DNA from: an uncultured Microbacteriaceae bacterium
GTDB lineage: Bacteria; Actinomycetota; Actinomycetes; Actinomycetales; Microbacteriaceae
Length of the DNA: 64,000 nucleotides
Assembly (NCBI GenBank): GCA_947487835.1
Contig: CANKXX010000008.1
Coordinates: 1-64,000, forward strand
Reading direction: 5' to 3'
The position numbers and the translations under genes are program-made. The notes below the pieces were generated by a model. It did no database searches. It had not been told where the DNA came from and worked only from the letters and a program-made list of their open reading frames with translations. Below are positions 16,845 to 32,354 of this stretch, piece after piece (the stretch's first letter is position 1; each line of letters begins with the position of its first letter).

Positions 16845-17147
16845 ATGAAAGCCGTACTCGGTGACACGATCCTTGCGGAGGCTCCTCGCGAGGACCTCAT
16901 CCGTATCGAGGGCAACTGGTACTTCCCGCCCGCGAGCGTGAACTCGGACCTCCTCGAGAAGAGCGCCACCCCCTACCGCTGCCCGTGGAAGGGCGACTGC
17001 CAGTACTTCAGCCTGCGCGACGGCGACGCGCTGCTGCAGGACCGTGCCTGGTCCTACCCGAACCCGCTGCCGTCGTCCTTCGACCGCGTGGGCAAGGACT
17101 ACAGCAACTACGTCGCGTTCTGGAAAGAGGCGCAGATCGTCGAGTAG
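16845..17147 (+). CDS. DUF427 domain protein
   Basis: This 100-residue protein covers a complete DUF427 domain. It begins KAVLGDTILAEAP, then IRIEGNWYFPPASV, SATPYRCPWKGDCQYFSL, RAWSYPNPLPS and YSNYVAFWKEAQIVE, which are the usual conserved blocks. The family has a beta-tent-like fold with a conserved Cys pair and is of unknown function. It follows the ComB-like gene by 42 bp with the ribosome-binding site gaaggac, so may be co-transcribed. Convergent with the SprT-like gene. Confidence 0.9.
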   Translation: MKAVLGDTILAEAPREDLIRIEGNWYFPPASVNSDLLEKSATPYRCPWKGDCQYFSLRDGDALLQDRAWSYPNPLPSSFDRVGKDYSNYVAFWKEAQIVE

Positions 17148-17184
17148 CTGAGGCGGATCCCGTCCGCGCGCTGACGCTCCGGCC

Positions 17185-17679
17185 TCAGCGCGCGGCCGAC
17201 GCCGCGCTGCGCCTCGCGGCGGCGGGGATGTCGCGCTTGCGCCAGTCGATGAGGTGCGCCGCGGCGAAGCGGCGCGAGCACCTGCCGCAGGACATCGGGC
17301 GGGCCGGCCTGCGGTAGCGGTAGTGCCGGTGCCCCGCGGGGCACGTGCCCACCCAGGGCGCGAGGTCATCGGCGATGGCGCCGTCGTGCAGCCGCTTGCC
17401 CTCGTAGCCGATGGCGGCGGCGATGGCGCGCCAACGCGGCCCGTGCCCGGCCGCGTTTCCGGCCATGGCGTGGGCGACCTCGTGCAGCAGCACCTGGTGG
17501 ATCTCGTCGTCCTCGTACCGGGACGCGAGGTAGCGCGACACGGTGATGCGCCGGCGCGTGTAGTTGCAGAGCCCCGCCCGCGTCTTGGCGTTGTCGAACG
17601 CGAACGTCCACTCGCCCGCGTCCAGGTGCAGCGCGATGAGGGCGTTCGCCCATCTCCGCACGCGTTCGAGGTCAGCCAC
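17185..17679 (-). CDS. SprT-like zinc metalloprotease-fold protein
   Basis: From GTG 17679 this 164-residue protein has the SprT layout: WTFAFDNAKTRAGLCNY, ITVSRYLA, and the zinc motif HEVAH at residues 66-70 (HExxH), then GHGPRWRAIA with a third candidate histidine near residue 79. A small zinc ribbon follows (CPAGH and CGRC, about residues 110-133). The family includes eukaryotic SPRTN proteases; for bacterial members the substrate is not established. Location is cytosolic. Confidence 0.85.
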   Translation of the reverse strand: MADLERVRRWANALIALHLDAGEWTFAFDNAKTRAGLCNYTRRRITVSRYLASRYEDDEIHQVLLHEVAHAMAGNAAGHGPRWRAIAAAIGYEGKRLHDGAIADDLAPWVGTCPAGHRHYRYRRPARPMSCGRCSRRFAAAHLIDWRKRDIPAAARRSAASAAR

Positions 17680-17831
17680 CCGACGAGGATAACCGCGGCC
17701 GCCGACCCTTCCCGCGCGCGCCGCCGGCCTGGGGAGGGCCGCCGTTCCTCCCTCTACGGTGAGGGAGCAGAGCCGGCGAATTGCAGGGGCGGTGAAAGCC
17801 GGAGCCGGGGGAGGGCCTGAACCGTGAGCGA

Positions 17832-18371
17832 CTAGAGCCGCGAGGGGGCGGGGCCGTCTGCGAGCAGCTCGCGGGTCACCGCGACGGCGACCGCCGTCTC
17901 GTCGAAGGGCTCCGCGGGAAGGTTGTTCCGCTCCCGGATGCCCTTCGCGTCCTCGAAGTCGACGAGGGCGCGCCGGTAGTCGCGCCGGTCGAAGTACGCG
18001 CGCCCCCGCGCCTGCAGGGCCAGCACCTCGAGCTCGATCCAGTCGTGGGCGTGCGCCTCGTTGACGCAGCCGCTCAGCTCCATGAGCGCGACCTCGAACT
18101 TCTCCTGGTGGTGCTGCACCTGGGCGCGGCGGATGCGTGCGGCGAGCAGGGTTTCGCGGTCGCCGGTGAATCGCGCGAGCCGCACGGCCTCGTTCGCCAT
18201 CGTCCACGCGTCGTCGATGCGGCCGACCACGCGCAGCAGGGTCACCTTCTCGGTGATGGCGGCGAGGCTGCGCTGGTTCTGCAGGTCGTCCAGGCGGTCT
18301 CCTGCGGCCCGGAGGTCCACCTTCTCCCGAAGGGTCTCGCGGTCAATTCCCTGGATGATCGAGCCTGTCAC
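17832..18371 (-). CDS. TPR-like helical repeat protein
   Basis: This 179-residue protein is all-helical in appearance, with tandem helix pairs such as VVGRIDDAWTMANEAVRLAR, RETLLAARIRRAQVQHHQ and ARGRAYFDRRDYRRALVDFEDA, the last having the W/Y-x-A pattern of tetratricopeptide repeats. No enzymatic motif is seen; protein-protein binding is inferred. It lies 9 bp after the stop of nothing on its own strand and just 3' of the sugar dehydrogenase start region, with no clear operon signal. Confidence 0.65.
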   Translation of the reverse strand: MTGSIIQGIDRETLREKVDLRAAGDRLDDLQNQRSLAAITEKVTLLRVVGRIDDAWTMANEAVRLARFTGDRETLLAARIRRAQVQHHQEKFEVALMELSGCVNEAHAHDWIELEVLALQARGRAYFDRRDYRRALVDFEDAKGIRERNNLPAEPFDETAVAVAVTRELLADGPAPSRL

Positions 18372-18380
18372 CCTAGTAAC

Positions 18381-19670
18381 CTAGCCGCCCGCCAGGGGTA
18401 CGAGGTCGACCTGGATCAGCCTGTCGTCGCCGTTCCGCGGCGATCCGCGCCCGTCCGTGTTGTTCGTGATCATCCACAGGCTGCCGTCGGGACCGGCGGT
18501 GACGTCGCGGATGCGGCCGTATTCGTCGCGGAAGTACTCGACCACGTCGCCGGCGCCGCCCTCGGCCGTGGGCTGGATCACCCAGAGCCGCTCGCCGCCG
18601 AGTCCGGCGAGGAATAGGGTGCCGCGCACCGCGGCGAGGCCGCTCGGGCTCGCGTCCCGCGTCGCCCACTGCATGACCGGGTCCACGTACTCGCCGCCGC
18701 CCCCCGTGCCCTCGACCTCCGGCCAGCCGTAGTTCCCGCCCGGCTGGATGAGGTTCAGCTCGTCCCAGGTGTTCTGGCCGAACTCCGCCGCCCACATGCG
18801 GCCGGTCTCGTCCCACGCGATGCCCTGCGGGTTGCGGTGCCCCAGGGAGTAGACGGGGGAGCCGGGCGTCGGGTTGTCCGCGGGTACGGAGCCGTCCGGT
18901 TCGAGCCGGAGGATCTTCCCGCCGAGGGACGCCGGGTCCTGCGAGTTCCCGCCCTGTGCGGCGTCGCCCGCGGTGGCGTAGAGCTTGCCGTCCGGGCCGA
19001 AGGCGATGCGACCGCCGTTGTGGTTGCCGGCCTTCGGGATCCGGGACAGCACCTCCTCGCGGGCCCCGAGCGCGTACGACCCGGGCGCGCCGTCGAGCCG
19101 CACCCGCACGATGCGGTTGTCCGTCTCCGCGGTGAAGTAGACGTACAGCCACCCGGCGTCCGCCGGGTCCTGCCCCTCGACGGCGACGGTGTCGGCGGCC
19201 GCCCCGCCGGGCACGGCGATGCCGAGCAGTCCGCCCTCGCCGCGCGGCACGACGCCCTCCACGACGCCGACGTCCCGCAGGGCGCCGTCGGGCGTGAGCT
19301 CGCGGATCCGCGCGGTGTCCCGCTCGCTGATCAGCGTCGATCCGGACGCGAGCCGGACGACGGACCACGGCGCCTCGAGCCCGGTCGCGACGTCCCGGGG
19401 CGTTCCCGCGGGCTGCACCGGGCCGGGCAGGGCGGCGGGTGTCGGCGACGTGCTGGGGGCCGGCATCTCGGGCGTCGTCTGAGGCGTCGTCTGGGGCGAG
19501 GCGGTGGGGGACGGCGCGGGCGTCCCCTGCCGCGTGCCCGCGGTCCCGGACGAGCCGTCAGCGGCGCAGGCCGCGAGGGTCAGGGTCACCGCGATCGCGA
19601 GTGCCGCGGGGAGCGCGCGGGCGGGCCGGCGGTGCGGGCGCGGATGCGGACGGGGGATCGAGCGGGCCAC
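18381..19670 (-). CDS. PQQ-dependent sugar dehydrogenase-like lipoprotein
   Basis: This 429-residue secreted lipoprotein starts at GTG 19670 with GGAGG about 8 nt upstream. A signal peptide ends in the lipobox LAAC (Cys35), followed by a Ser/Thr/Pro-rich linker to about residue 75. The beta-propeller of the glucose/sorbosone dehydrogenase family follows: GLEAPWSVVRL, GGLLGIAVP, YVYFTA, NHNGGRIAFGPDGKLY, YSLGHRNPQGIAWDETG, WAAEFGQ and GNYGWPEVEG. His and Arg in GHRNPQG and the Asn-His-Asn stretch are the expected PQQ/metal pocket. It would oxidise sugars outside the membrane if PQQ is available; no pqq genes are in view. Confidence 0.85.
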   Translation of the reverse strand: MARSIPRPHPRPHRRPARALPAALAIAVTLTLAACAADGSSGTAGTRQGTPAPSPTASPQTTPQTTPEMPAPSTSPTPAALPGPVQPAGTPRDVATGLEAPWSVVRLASGSTLISERDTARIRELTPDGALRDVGVVEGVVPRGEGGLLGIAVPGGAAADTVAVEGQDPADAGWLYVYFTAETDNRIVRVRLDGAPGSYALGAREEVLSRIPKAGNHNGGRIAFGPDGKLYATAGDAAQGGNSQDPASLGGKILRLEPDGSVPADNPTPGSPVYSLGHRNPQGIAWDETGRMWAAEFGQNTWDELNLIQPGGNYGWPEVEGTGGGGEYVDPVMQWATRDASPSGLAAVRGTLFLAGLGGERLWVIQPTAEGGAGDVVEYFRDEYGRIRDVTAGPDGSLWMITNNTDGRGSPRNGDDRLIQVDLVPLAGG

Positions 19671-19780
19671 GGGTCCTCCTCGGCGTCGGTGCGCCCATTC
19701 TTCGCCGCGGACCTCGGAGTTCCCCGGGGGAGCGGGGCACCCGCCCGCGGCGCCGGCGCGCACGCACGACGCCCGACGTC

Positions 19781-19822
19781 GGCTACCAGGTGCCGCCTAC
19801 CAGGTGCCGGCTACCAGGTGGA
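19781..19822. repeat. 14-bp triplicate spanning a stop codon
   Basis: Three adjacent 14-bp units start at 19781, 19795 and 19809, each containing ctaccaggtg. On the minus strand each reads ACCTGGTAG, so the last codons and stop of the spermidine-synthase-like gene are repeated twice downstream. Confidence 0.8.
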
Positions 19823-20680
19823 GGGCTTGCGTCCCGTCTGGAAGACGCTCCGGGCGGGCGGCGGCGACGGCACCGCGGTCGCATCCGTCACCACGGGTGC
19901 GCCGGCGATGAAGTCGCGCAGCTCGGGGCCGTCCACGAGCTTCGCGGGGGCGGGGTCACCGGCCAGCAGCCGGGGGAGCGCCCCGGTCGGCAGCTCCGAG
20001 CGCGACGCGGCGAGCACGATGTTGCCGAACCGCCGGCCCTTCAGCATCGACGTGTCGGCCATCGCCGCGACGTGCGGCAGCAGCGAGGCGACCGTGGCCA
20101 CCTGTCCGCGCGCGAACGCCAGCCCCGCGCCGTCGGCGACGTTGACGGCGAGGATGCCCCGGGGCGAGAGCAGTCGCACGGCCTCGGCGTAGAACTCGAC
20201 GCTCGTAACGTGCGCGGGCGTCCGCGCCCCTCCGAAGATGTCGACGACGAGGATGTCGACGGTGCCGCGCAGGCCGTCCGGCAGCTTGCCCAGCACCTCG
20301 CGGGCGTCGCCGTAGCGCAGGCGGATCTGCGCGCCGCGGGGGAACGGCACGTGCTCGCGGACGAAGTCGACGAGGCCGCGGTCGAGCTCGACGACCTGCT
20401 GCCGGGAGTCCGGGCGGGTGGCGGCCACGTAGCGCGGCAGCGTGAGCGCGCCGGCCCCGAGGTGGACGGCCGTGATGGCGTCGCCGTCGGGGGCGACGAG
20501 GTCGATCAGGTGGCCGATGCGGCGCACGTACTCGAAGGAGAGGTGGCTCGGGTCCTCCGTGTCCACGTGCGACTGGGGCGTGCCGTCGACGATGAGCGTC
20601 ACGGAACCGGGGTCGTGCCGGTCGTTCTCGAGCCGGGCCGTGCCCGCGCCCACCTGCACCTCGGGTGTCGAATCGCTCAC
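19811..20680 (-). CDS. Spermidine synthase-like methyltransferase-fold protein
   Basis: This 289-residue protein has a Rossmann AdoMet-type fold of the spermidine synthase family. Landmarks are SFEYVRRIGHLIDL, the glycine motif VHLGAGALTLPRYVAATRP, the acidic strand end QQVVELD, YGDAREVL and VDILVVDIFGGARTP. The classic polyamine synthase 'GGGDG' is altered to GAGALT, as in many actinobacterial 'fused MFS/spermidine synthase' relatives, so true aminopropyl transfer is doubtful. GTG 20680 was chosen as the frame upstream loses family character. It is divergent from the rpoB promoter. Confidence 0.75.
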   Translation of the reverse strand: MSDSTPEVQVGAGTARLENDRHDPGSVTLIVDGTPQSHVDTEDPSHLSFEYVRRIGHLIDLVAPDGDAITAVHLGAGALTLPRYVAATRPDSRQQVVELDRGLVDFVREHVPFPRGAQIRLRYGDAREVLGKLPDGLRGTVDILVVDIFGGARTPAHVTSVEFYAEAVRLLSPRGILAVNVADGAGLAFARGQVATVASLLPHVAAMADTSMLKGRRFGNIVLAASRSELPTGALPRLLAGDPAPAKLVDGPELRDFIAGAPVVTDATAVPSPPPARSVFQTGRKPSTW

Positions 20681-20816
20681 GGGTCCGAGTACATCACGCT
20701 GCGCGGGCAACCGGAGAATCGCGGCCCGACCGGCGCAATCCTGCGTCGGGCGAGGGGGAATAGGGCCACCGTGCGCGGGGTTATACCTGACAATCCACCC
20801 GAACGCAAGAATCGGC

Positions 20817-20845
20817 TTTACACCCGGACCGATCCATCGTATAGT
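20817..20845 (+). promoter_or_regulatory. Promoter of rpoBC
   Basis: TTTACA at 20817-20822 and TATAGT at 20840-20845 are separated by exactly 17 bp, a near-consensus housekeeping sigma promoter. It points toward rpoB and is the only match of this quality in the gap. Confidence 0.8.
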
Positions 20846-20897
20846 GGACCTTTGCGCTCCCTCCCCCGTGCCTTCATATTGCGGTCGGCCGTGTCGT

Positions 20898-20921
20898 TGT
20901 CCGGATGTACGCATCCGGACA
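20898..20921 (+). promoter_or_regulatory. rpoB leader hairpin
   Basis: A perfect 10-bp stem (tgtccggatg / catccggaca) closes a TACG tetraloop, followed by a pyrimidine stretch ccaatcttcttccc. It lies about 50 nt after the promoter -10 box and so sits in the transcribed leader. It could act as an attenuator or a stabilising structure; this is inferred from position and shape. Confidence 0.55.
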
Positions 20922-21026
20922 CCAATCTTCTTCCCGGGGGATGGCGAGTACTTTCCGCACCAATCTCACACTGGCAGACGACAGTAAATATGGAGCCCCT
21001 GAGTGGGGCCCACGGAGGTTATTTCC

Positions 21027-24518
<3,492 letters not shown>

Positions 24519-24564
24519 GCCCGACCAGAACACGACTCGAAGCTTTCCAAGGAGAGAAGGAAAA

Positions 24565-28446
<3,882 letters not shown>

Positions 28447-28462
28447 CCCGGATCACGACGAG

Positions 28463-28494
28463 AGGGCCCCGCTTCGGCGGGGCCCTTTCTCGTT
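28463..28494 (+). terminator. Terminator of rpoBC
   Basis: A perfect 10-bp stem (agggccccgc / gcggggccct) with a TTCG tetraloop is followed by ttctcgtt. A c(TTCG)g closure makes it very stable. Confidence 0.9.
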
Positions 28495-28560
28495 AACCGT
28501 CCGCCGGTGCTTCCCGCCGCGGTTCCTGCGATTCCTGCACCCGCTGCGATTCCTGCTCCC

Positions 28561-28641
28561 CATTCCGCATCTGCCCAGGCAGAGGCATCGTGCCCAGGGT
28601 GAAGCCGGGCAGGATGCCGGTGCCTGGGCAGAAGCGGAACG
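28561..28641. repeat. Structured inverted repeat, family B copy 1
   Basis: The 61-bp core 28571-28631 has outer arms ctgcccaggca (28571-28581) and tgcctgggcag (28621-28631) and a central small hairpin, tgccc at 28591 to gggca ending at 28611. The outer pairing extends outward through ttccgc/gcgga to about 20 bp. A second copy with identical spacing lies at 42408-42468, and the central 21 nt are identical except for one base. Confidence 0.9.
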
Positions 28642-28685
28642 CGCCCGGCGGGATCTGGCGAGAATGGGACCTCGGGCGCGGGAAC

Positions 28686-28735
28686 GGGCGTCGAAGCAGG
28701 CGCCCCACACGGGCCGCGAAACAGGCGTCGCACAC
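28686..28735. repeat. Imperfect 25-bp direct repeat
   Basis: Two adjacent 25-bp units (28686-28710, 28711-28735) agree at 20 of 25 positions; both contain gaa-caggcg and end cacac. A weaker third unit may follow near 28749-28773. Confidence 0.6.
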
Positions 28736-28803
28736 GAGCGCCGGCAACGGCGCCGCGAACAGACGTCACGAACGGGACGGTCCACGGGGAGGTGAGGGCG
28801 GGC

Positions 28804-29607
28804 ATGACGGGACTGCAGGTCGCCGCGCTCGCGCTCGTCGCCCTCCTCGGGCTCGGCGTCGGCTCGTTCCTGACCGTCGTCGTCCACCGGGTGCCCCGGG
28901 GGGAGCGGCTCGCCGGGCTGCCCGGCGCGTGCCCGGCCTGCGGGCACGCGATCCGCGCCCGCGACGCCGTGCCGGTGCTGTCCTGGCTGCTCCTTGGCGG
29001 CCACTGCCGCGACTGCGCCGCGCCCGTCTCCCCGCGCTACCCGGCGATCGAGCTCGCGACGGGCGCGCTCTTCGTGCTCGTGGCCGTCGTGCTCGGCGGC
29101 GGCCGTTCGCCCTGGGCCGTGCCCGCCTTCCTCTCCCTCGCCGCCGTGTCCGTGGCCCTCGCCGTTCTCGACGCGGACACCCGCACGCTGCCGAACCGCA
29201 TCGTGCTGCCCGCCTACCCGGTGTCACTGATGCTGCTGGCCTTCGCGAGCGCGGGCACCACCGACGGGGCCGCGCTCGTCCGGGCCCTCGCCGGCGGCGC
29301 CCTCCTGTTCCTCTTCTACCTCGCCCTCGCGGCGATCGCCCCGTCCGGCATGGGTCTCGGCGACGTGAAGCTGTCGGGCGTGCTCGGCCTCCACCTGGGC
29401 TGGCTCGGCTGGGCACCGCTCGTCCTCGGCGCCTTCGCGGCGTTCCTGCTCGGCGGGATCGTCGCCGTCGTCCTGCTCGCCACCGGCCGGGCCCGGCGCT
29501 CCTCGAGCATCCCGTTCGGGCCCTGCATGCTCGCCGGGGCGTGGGTGGCGGTGCTGCTCGCGGAGCCGCTCTCGACGGGGAGCCCCGTCCTCGTCGGCGT
29601 TGCCTGA
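28804..29607 (+). CDS. Prepilin peptidase (type IV leader peptidase, A24 family)
   Basis: This 267-residue membrane protein has both domains of bifunctional prepilin peptidases. An N-terminal zinc-type methylase motif has CPAC (about residues 43-46) and CRDC (68-71) framing RDAVPVLSWLLLGG. The aspartyl protease domain has LDADTRTLPNRIVLP (first Asp near 123) and GLGDVKL (second Asp near 187). It would cut and N-methylate type IV pilin-like precursors at the membrane. ATG 28804 was chosen, with GGAGGT about 10 nt upstream; a GTG at 28792 sits too close to that site. No pilin or assembly gene is adjacent. Confidence 0.9.
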   Translation: MTGLQVAALALVALLGLGVGSFLTVVVHRVPRGERLAGLPGACPACGHAIRARDAVPVLSWLLLGGHCRDCAAPVSPRYPAIELATGALFVLVAVVLGGGRSPWAVPAFLSLAAVSVALAVLDADTRTLPNRIVLPAYPVSLMLLAFASAGTTDGAALVRALAGGALLFLFYLALAAIAPSGMGLGDVKLSGVLGLHLGWLGWAPLVLGAFAAFLLGGIVAVVLLATGRARRSSSIPFGPCMLAGAWVAVLLAEPLSTGSPVLVGVA

Positions 29608-29786
29608 AATCCCGCCCGGCCGGGGGAAAAGGGGTGCCGCGAGCCCCCCGCACGGGGGCGTTCGGAGCATGCCCGCCGGGCCATATGATGATCCTCGGCG
29701 CGCGTCGCGCCACACCCCACACACACCGGCACGGGAGGCTCCCGTGCCCTGTCGCGCGCCCGCGCGACGAGTACCGAAGAGGAGAA

Positions 29787-30197
29787 ATGGGCGTCGTCAT
29801 TGAGGCTGCCGGCTGGTTCGGCTCCATCGTCACGCTGGTCGGATTCGGCCTGTTCTCCTCCGGGCGCATCGGCAACGGCCGCCTCTACCAGCTGTTAAAC
29901 CTCGTCGGCGGCGCCGCCGTCTCGGTGAACGTCGCCTCGCACGGCGCCCTGCCGTCCACCATCGTCAACACCGTGTGGGCCCTCATCGCCGCCATCACGT
30001 TGGTGCGCATGTCCCGCCGTCGGCGCGCCCCCGTGCTCACGCTTGTGCCGGATACGGCGCCGTCGAACCTCGTGCCGCTGCTCACCGGTCCCGTCCCGGT
30101 GCTCGCGCCGTCGCGGCACGCGGCCCCCGTGTCGATCTCGGGGCACACCACGCCGATCGGCATCGTCGGCGCAAGCGCGGCCGCAACGGCGGTTTAG
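29787..30197 (+). CDS. Small membrane protein, CBU_0592-like
   Basis: This 136-residue protein begins with a three-helix membrane module: AAGWFGSIVTLVGFGLFSSG, LYQLLNLVGGAAVSVNVAS and TIVNTVWALIAAITLVRMS. The Gly-rich spacing 'YQLLNLxGxxxxxxN' is typical of the CBU_0592 family of unknown function. The C-terminal 60 residues are Pro/Val/Ala-rich and probably exposed. The ribosome-binding site gaggag is 4-9 nt upstream. The alignment to the named family is by pattern and not verified. Confidence 0.7.
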   Translation: MGVVIEAAGWFGSIVTLVGFGLFSSGRIGNGRLYQLLNLVGGAAVSVNVASHGALPSTIVNTVWALIAAITLVRMSRRRRAPVLTLVPDTAPSNLVPLLTGPVPVLAPSRHAAPVSISGHTTPIGIVGASAAATAV

Positions 30198-30276
30198 CCC
30201 GGGATTCCGGAGCCCGCCGCAGTAGGGTGGCAGCGTCCGCGTCGGCCGGCGCGGGCGGGGCCGACCGAGGACGGGC

Positions 30277-30747
30277 ATGCTTCAGGACGTCATCCGGGTG
30301 TGGGCGGAGTTCTCCCTCGCCAGCGTCGTGGAGACGAACGTGCCGCCCGAGCGGGACGACTGCCGGCTGTGCCTCGAGTCGCCCTTCGCCGCGCACCCCG
30401 CGATCCCCGCCGCCGCGCCGCACGCGGCCGTGCACCCGCTGCTCGTGCACCTCGGCCAGGCCAGGGAGGAGGCGCTCTGCTCGGCGCGGCTCCAGCTGCA
30501 CGACAATCTCTACCGCCCGCGGTTCGGCAGCAGCCCGTTCGGCGTGCCGGGCTTCGTCGACTACGGCGAGCGGGAGGACGACATCATCGTGGCCGTCGAC
30601 CTCGCTCTGTGGAAGGACCTGGCCGGGCAGGACCGTGCCATCGCCCGAGCGGTCAACCGCTTCGTCAGCAACCGGCTGCTCGAGCTGGAGGTCGAGGTCG
30701 GCATGGCGGTCGACCGTCCGGACCCGAATCAGCAGACGTTGTGGTGA
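30277..30747 (+). CDS. Unrecognised protein, 156 residues
   Basis: This 156-residue soluble protein matches no family I know. It contains two close cysteines in DDCRLCLESPF, a His-rich HPLLVHLGQ segment and two alternating strands ARLQLHDNLYRPRFG and DDIIVAVDLALWKD, then a helix RAIARAVNRFVSNRLLELEVEVGMAV. Codon use is like its neighbours and the frame is long, so it is probably real. It lies 102 bp upstream of the ABC transporter on the same strand. Confidence 0.55.
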   Translation: MLQDVIRVWAEFSLASVVETNVPPERDDCRLCLESPFAAHPAIPAAAPHAAVHPLLVHLGQAREEALCSARLQLHDNLYRPRFGSSPFGVPGFVDYGEREDDIIVAVDLALWKDLAGQDRAIARAVNRFVSNRLLELEVEVGMAVDRPDPNQQTLW

Positions 30748-30849
30748 AACACGGGCCCTCCGAGGAATAATCGGTGGCCATTCAGGGCTTGACTGGTAGG
30801 TGCCGCGGCTTCGCCCGGCCGTTCTCCGTTCCCCTGCCTGAAGGACCAC

Positions 30850-31686
30850 ATGACTCGCGCACTCTCCCTCGGTCTCCGCGGTTCCGCCCTGCTCGCCGCG
30901 GCGGCCCTGTCCCTGACCGCCTGCTCGTCGAGCGGCGCCGACGCCCCGGACGCGGAGGAGACGCCCGCTGCGGCGGCGGGCACGACGCTGCAGGAGATCC
31001 AGGATGCGGGCGTCCTCACCATCGGCACCGAGGGCACGTACTCGCCGTTCAGCTTCCACGAGGGCGGCAACGGCGACCTGACCGGCTACGACGTCGAGAT
31101 CGCCGAGGCTGTGGCCGCTGAGCTCGGCGTCGAGGCCGAGTTCGAGGAGACCCAGTTCGACGGCATCTTCGCCGGGCTCGAGGCCGGGCGCTTCGACATG
31201 ATCGCGAACCAGATCTCGATCAACCCCACGCGCCTCGAGAAGTACGAGATGTCCGAGCCGTACACGGTCTCGCCCGGCGTACTGATCGTGACCGAGGACA
31301 CCACGGACATCGCGTCGTTCGAGGACCTGGCCGGGAAGACCAGCGCGCAGTCGCTCACCAGCAACTGGTACGAGCTCGCCGAGGAGAACGGCGCCGAGGT
31401 CGAGGCCGTCGAGGGCTTCGCCCAGGCCGTGCAGCTGCTGCAGCAGGGCCGCGTCGACGCGACCATCAACGACTCGCTCACCCTGCTCGACTACCAGAAG
31501 CAGCAGGGCCCGTCCGGCCTGAAGATCGCGGCCGAGACGGATGACCCGTCCGAGAACGCCTTCGCGATGCGCAAGGGCAGCACCGAGCTGCTCGAGGCCG
31601 TGAACGGCGCGCTCGCCACGCTGCGCGAGGAGGGCACCATCGCCTCGATCTCCGAGAAGTACTTCGGCGAGGACGTCTCCCAGTAA
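30850..31686 (+). CDS. Amino-acid (cystine-type) ABC transporter, substrate-binding lipoprotein
   Basis: This 278-residue lipoprotein has a signal peptide with lipobox LTAC (Cys25) and a family 3 solute-binding domain: VLTIGTEGTYSPFSFHE, LTGYDVEIAEAVAAELG, FDGIFAGLEAGRFDMIANQISI, RLEKYEMSEPYTVSPG, a second lobe, and ISEKYFGEDVS. The sequence pattern is closest to cystine-binding FliY/TcyA proteins, though other polar amino acids are possible. It anchors to the outer face of the membrane and hands substrate to the permease that starts 2 bp after its stop. Confidence 0.85.
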   Translation: MTRALSLGLRGSALLAAAALSLTACSSSGADAPDAEETPAAAAGTTLQEIQDAGVLTIGTEGTYSPFSFHEGGNGDLTGYDVEIAEAVAAELGVEAEFEETQFDGIFAGLEAGRFDMIANQISINPTRLEKYEMSEPYTVSPGVLIVTEDTTDIASFEDLAGKTSAQSLTSNWYELAEENGAEVEAVEGFAQAVQLLQQGRVDATINDSLTLLDYQKQQGPSGLKIAAETDDPSENAFAMRKGSTELLEAVNGALATLREEGTIASISEKYFGEDVSQ

Positions 31687-31688
31687 CG

Positions 31689-32354
31689 ATGGAGAGCAAC
31701 GGGGACCTGTTCTGGAGCTCGCTCGGCCCGATCGTGTTGGGCGGCATCACCGGGACGATCCCGCTCGCCGTCGTGTCGTTCGTGATCGGCCTGGCCATCG
31801 CCCTCGGCATCGCGCTCATGCGGCTGTCGAAGGTGCGGGTGGTCTCGGCGATCGCGCGCTTCTACATCTCGGTGATCCGCGGCACGCCGCTGCTGGTGCA
31901 GCTCTTCGTGATCTTCTACGGGCTGCCCTCCATCGGCGTGGTGCTCCCGGCGTGGCCATGCGCGGTGATCGCGTTCTCGCTCAACGTCGGTGGCTATGCG
32001 GCCGAGGTCATCCGGGCCGCCATCCTGTCGGTGCCGCGGGGGCAGTGGGAGGCCGGCTACACGGTGGGGATGTCGTCCACGACGACCCTGCGGCGCATCA
32101 TCCTGCCGCAAGCCGCGCGGGTCAGCGTCCCGCCGCTGTCCAACACCTTCATCAGCCTGGTGAAGGACACGTCCCTCGCGTCGCTCATCACCGTGACGGA
32201 GCTGTTCCGCGTCGCGCAGGAGGTGGCCGCGTTCAGCCAGGAGTTCATGCTGCTGTACCTGGAGGCCGCCGCCGTGTACTGGGTCATCTGCCTCGTGCTG
32301 TCGACCGCGCAGACCCGGATCGAGCAACGATTGGACCGCTATGTCGCCCACTGA
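31689..32354 (+). CDS. Amino-acid ABC transporter permease
   Basis: This 221-residue permease has about five membrane helices and the EAA loop signature in its late part (VPRGQWEAGYTVGMSS then RIILPQAARVSVPPLSNTFISLVKDTSLAS), typical of HisM/TcyB-type permeases. The N-terminal VVSFVIGLAIALGIALMRLS and VIRGTPLLVQLFVIFYGLP match the polar amino-acid subfamily. It presumably works as a homodimer in the membrane. It follows the binding protein by 2 bp and overlaps the ATPase gene by 14 bp. Confidence 0.92.
   Translation: MESNGDLFWSSLGPIVLGGITGTIPLAVVSFVIGLAIALGIALMRLSKVRVVSAIARFYISVIRGTPLLVQLFVIFYGLPSIGVVLPAWPCAVIAFSLNVGGYAAEVIRAAILSVPRGQWEAGYTVGMSSTTTLRRIILPQAARVSVPPLSNTFISLVKDTSLASLITVTELFRVAQEVAAFSQEFMLLYLEAAAVYWVICLVLSTAQTRIEQRLDRYVAH

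Larger units (their letters stand above)
20681..21026. other. Intergenic region and leader upstream of rpoB
   Basis: These 346 bp hold no gene. They contain the rpoB promoter at 20817-20845, a leader hairpin at 20898-20921 and the GGAGG Shine-Dalgarno of rpoB at 21013-21017. The implied untranslated leader is about 175 nt. Confidence 0.75.
28447..28803. other. Intergenic region between rpoC and the prepilin peptidase
   Basis: These 357 bp hold the rpoBC terminator, an inverted repeat of family B (core 28571-28631) and an imperfect 25-bp direct repeat (28686-28735). No gene or clear promoter is seen. Confidence 0.75.

Noticed and set aside
17770-17830. Third copy of inverted-repeat family A
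   Set aside because: gcgaattgcagg and gggcctgaaccgtgag recall the outer word, but the inner gacacgccgc is missing and the arms do not pair.
29643-29662. Terminator after the prepilin peptidase
   Set aside because: A 6-bp gccccc/gggggc stem with only two U residues is too weak to call.
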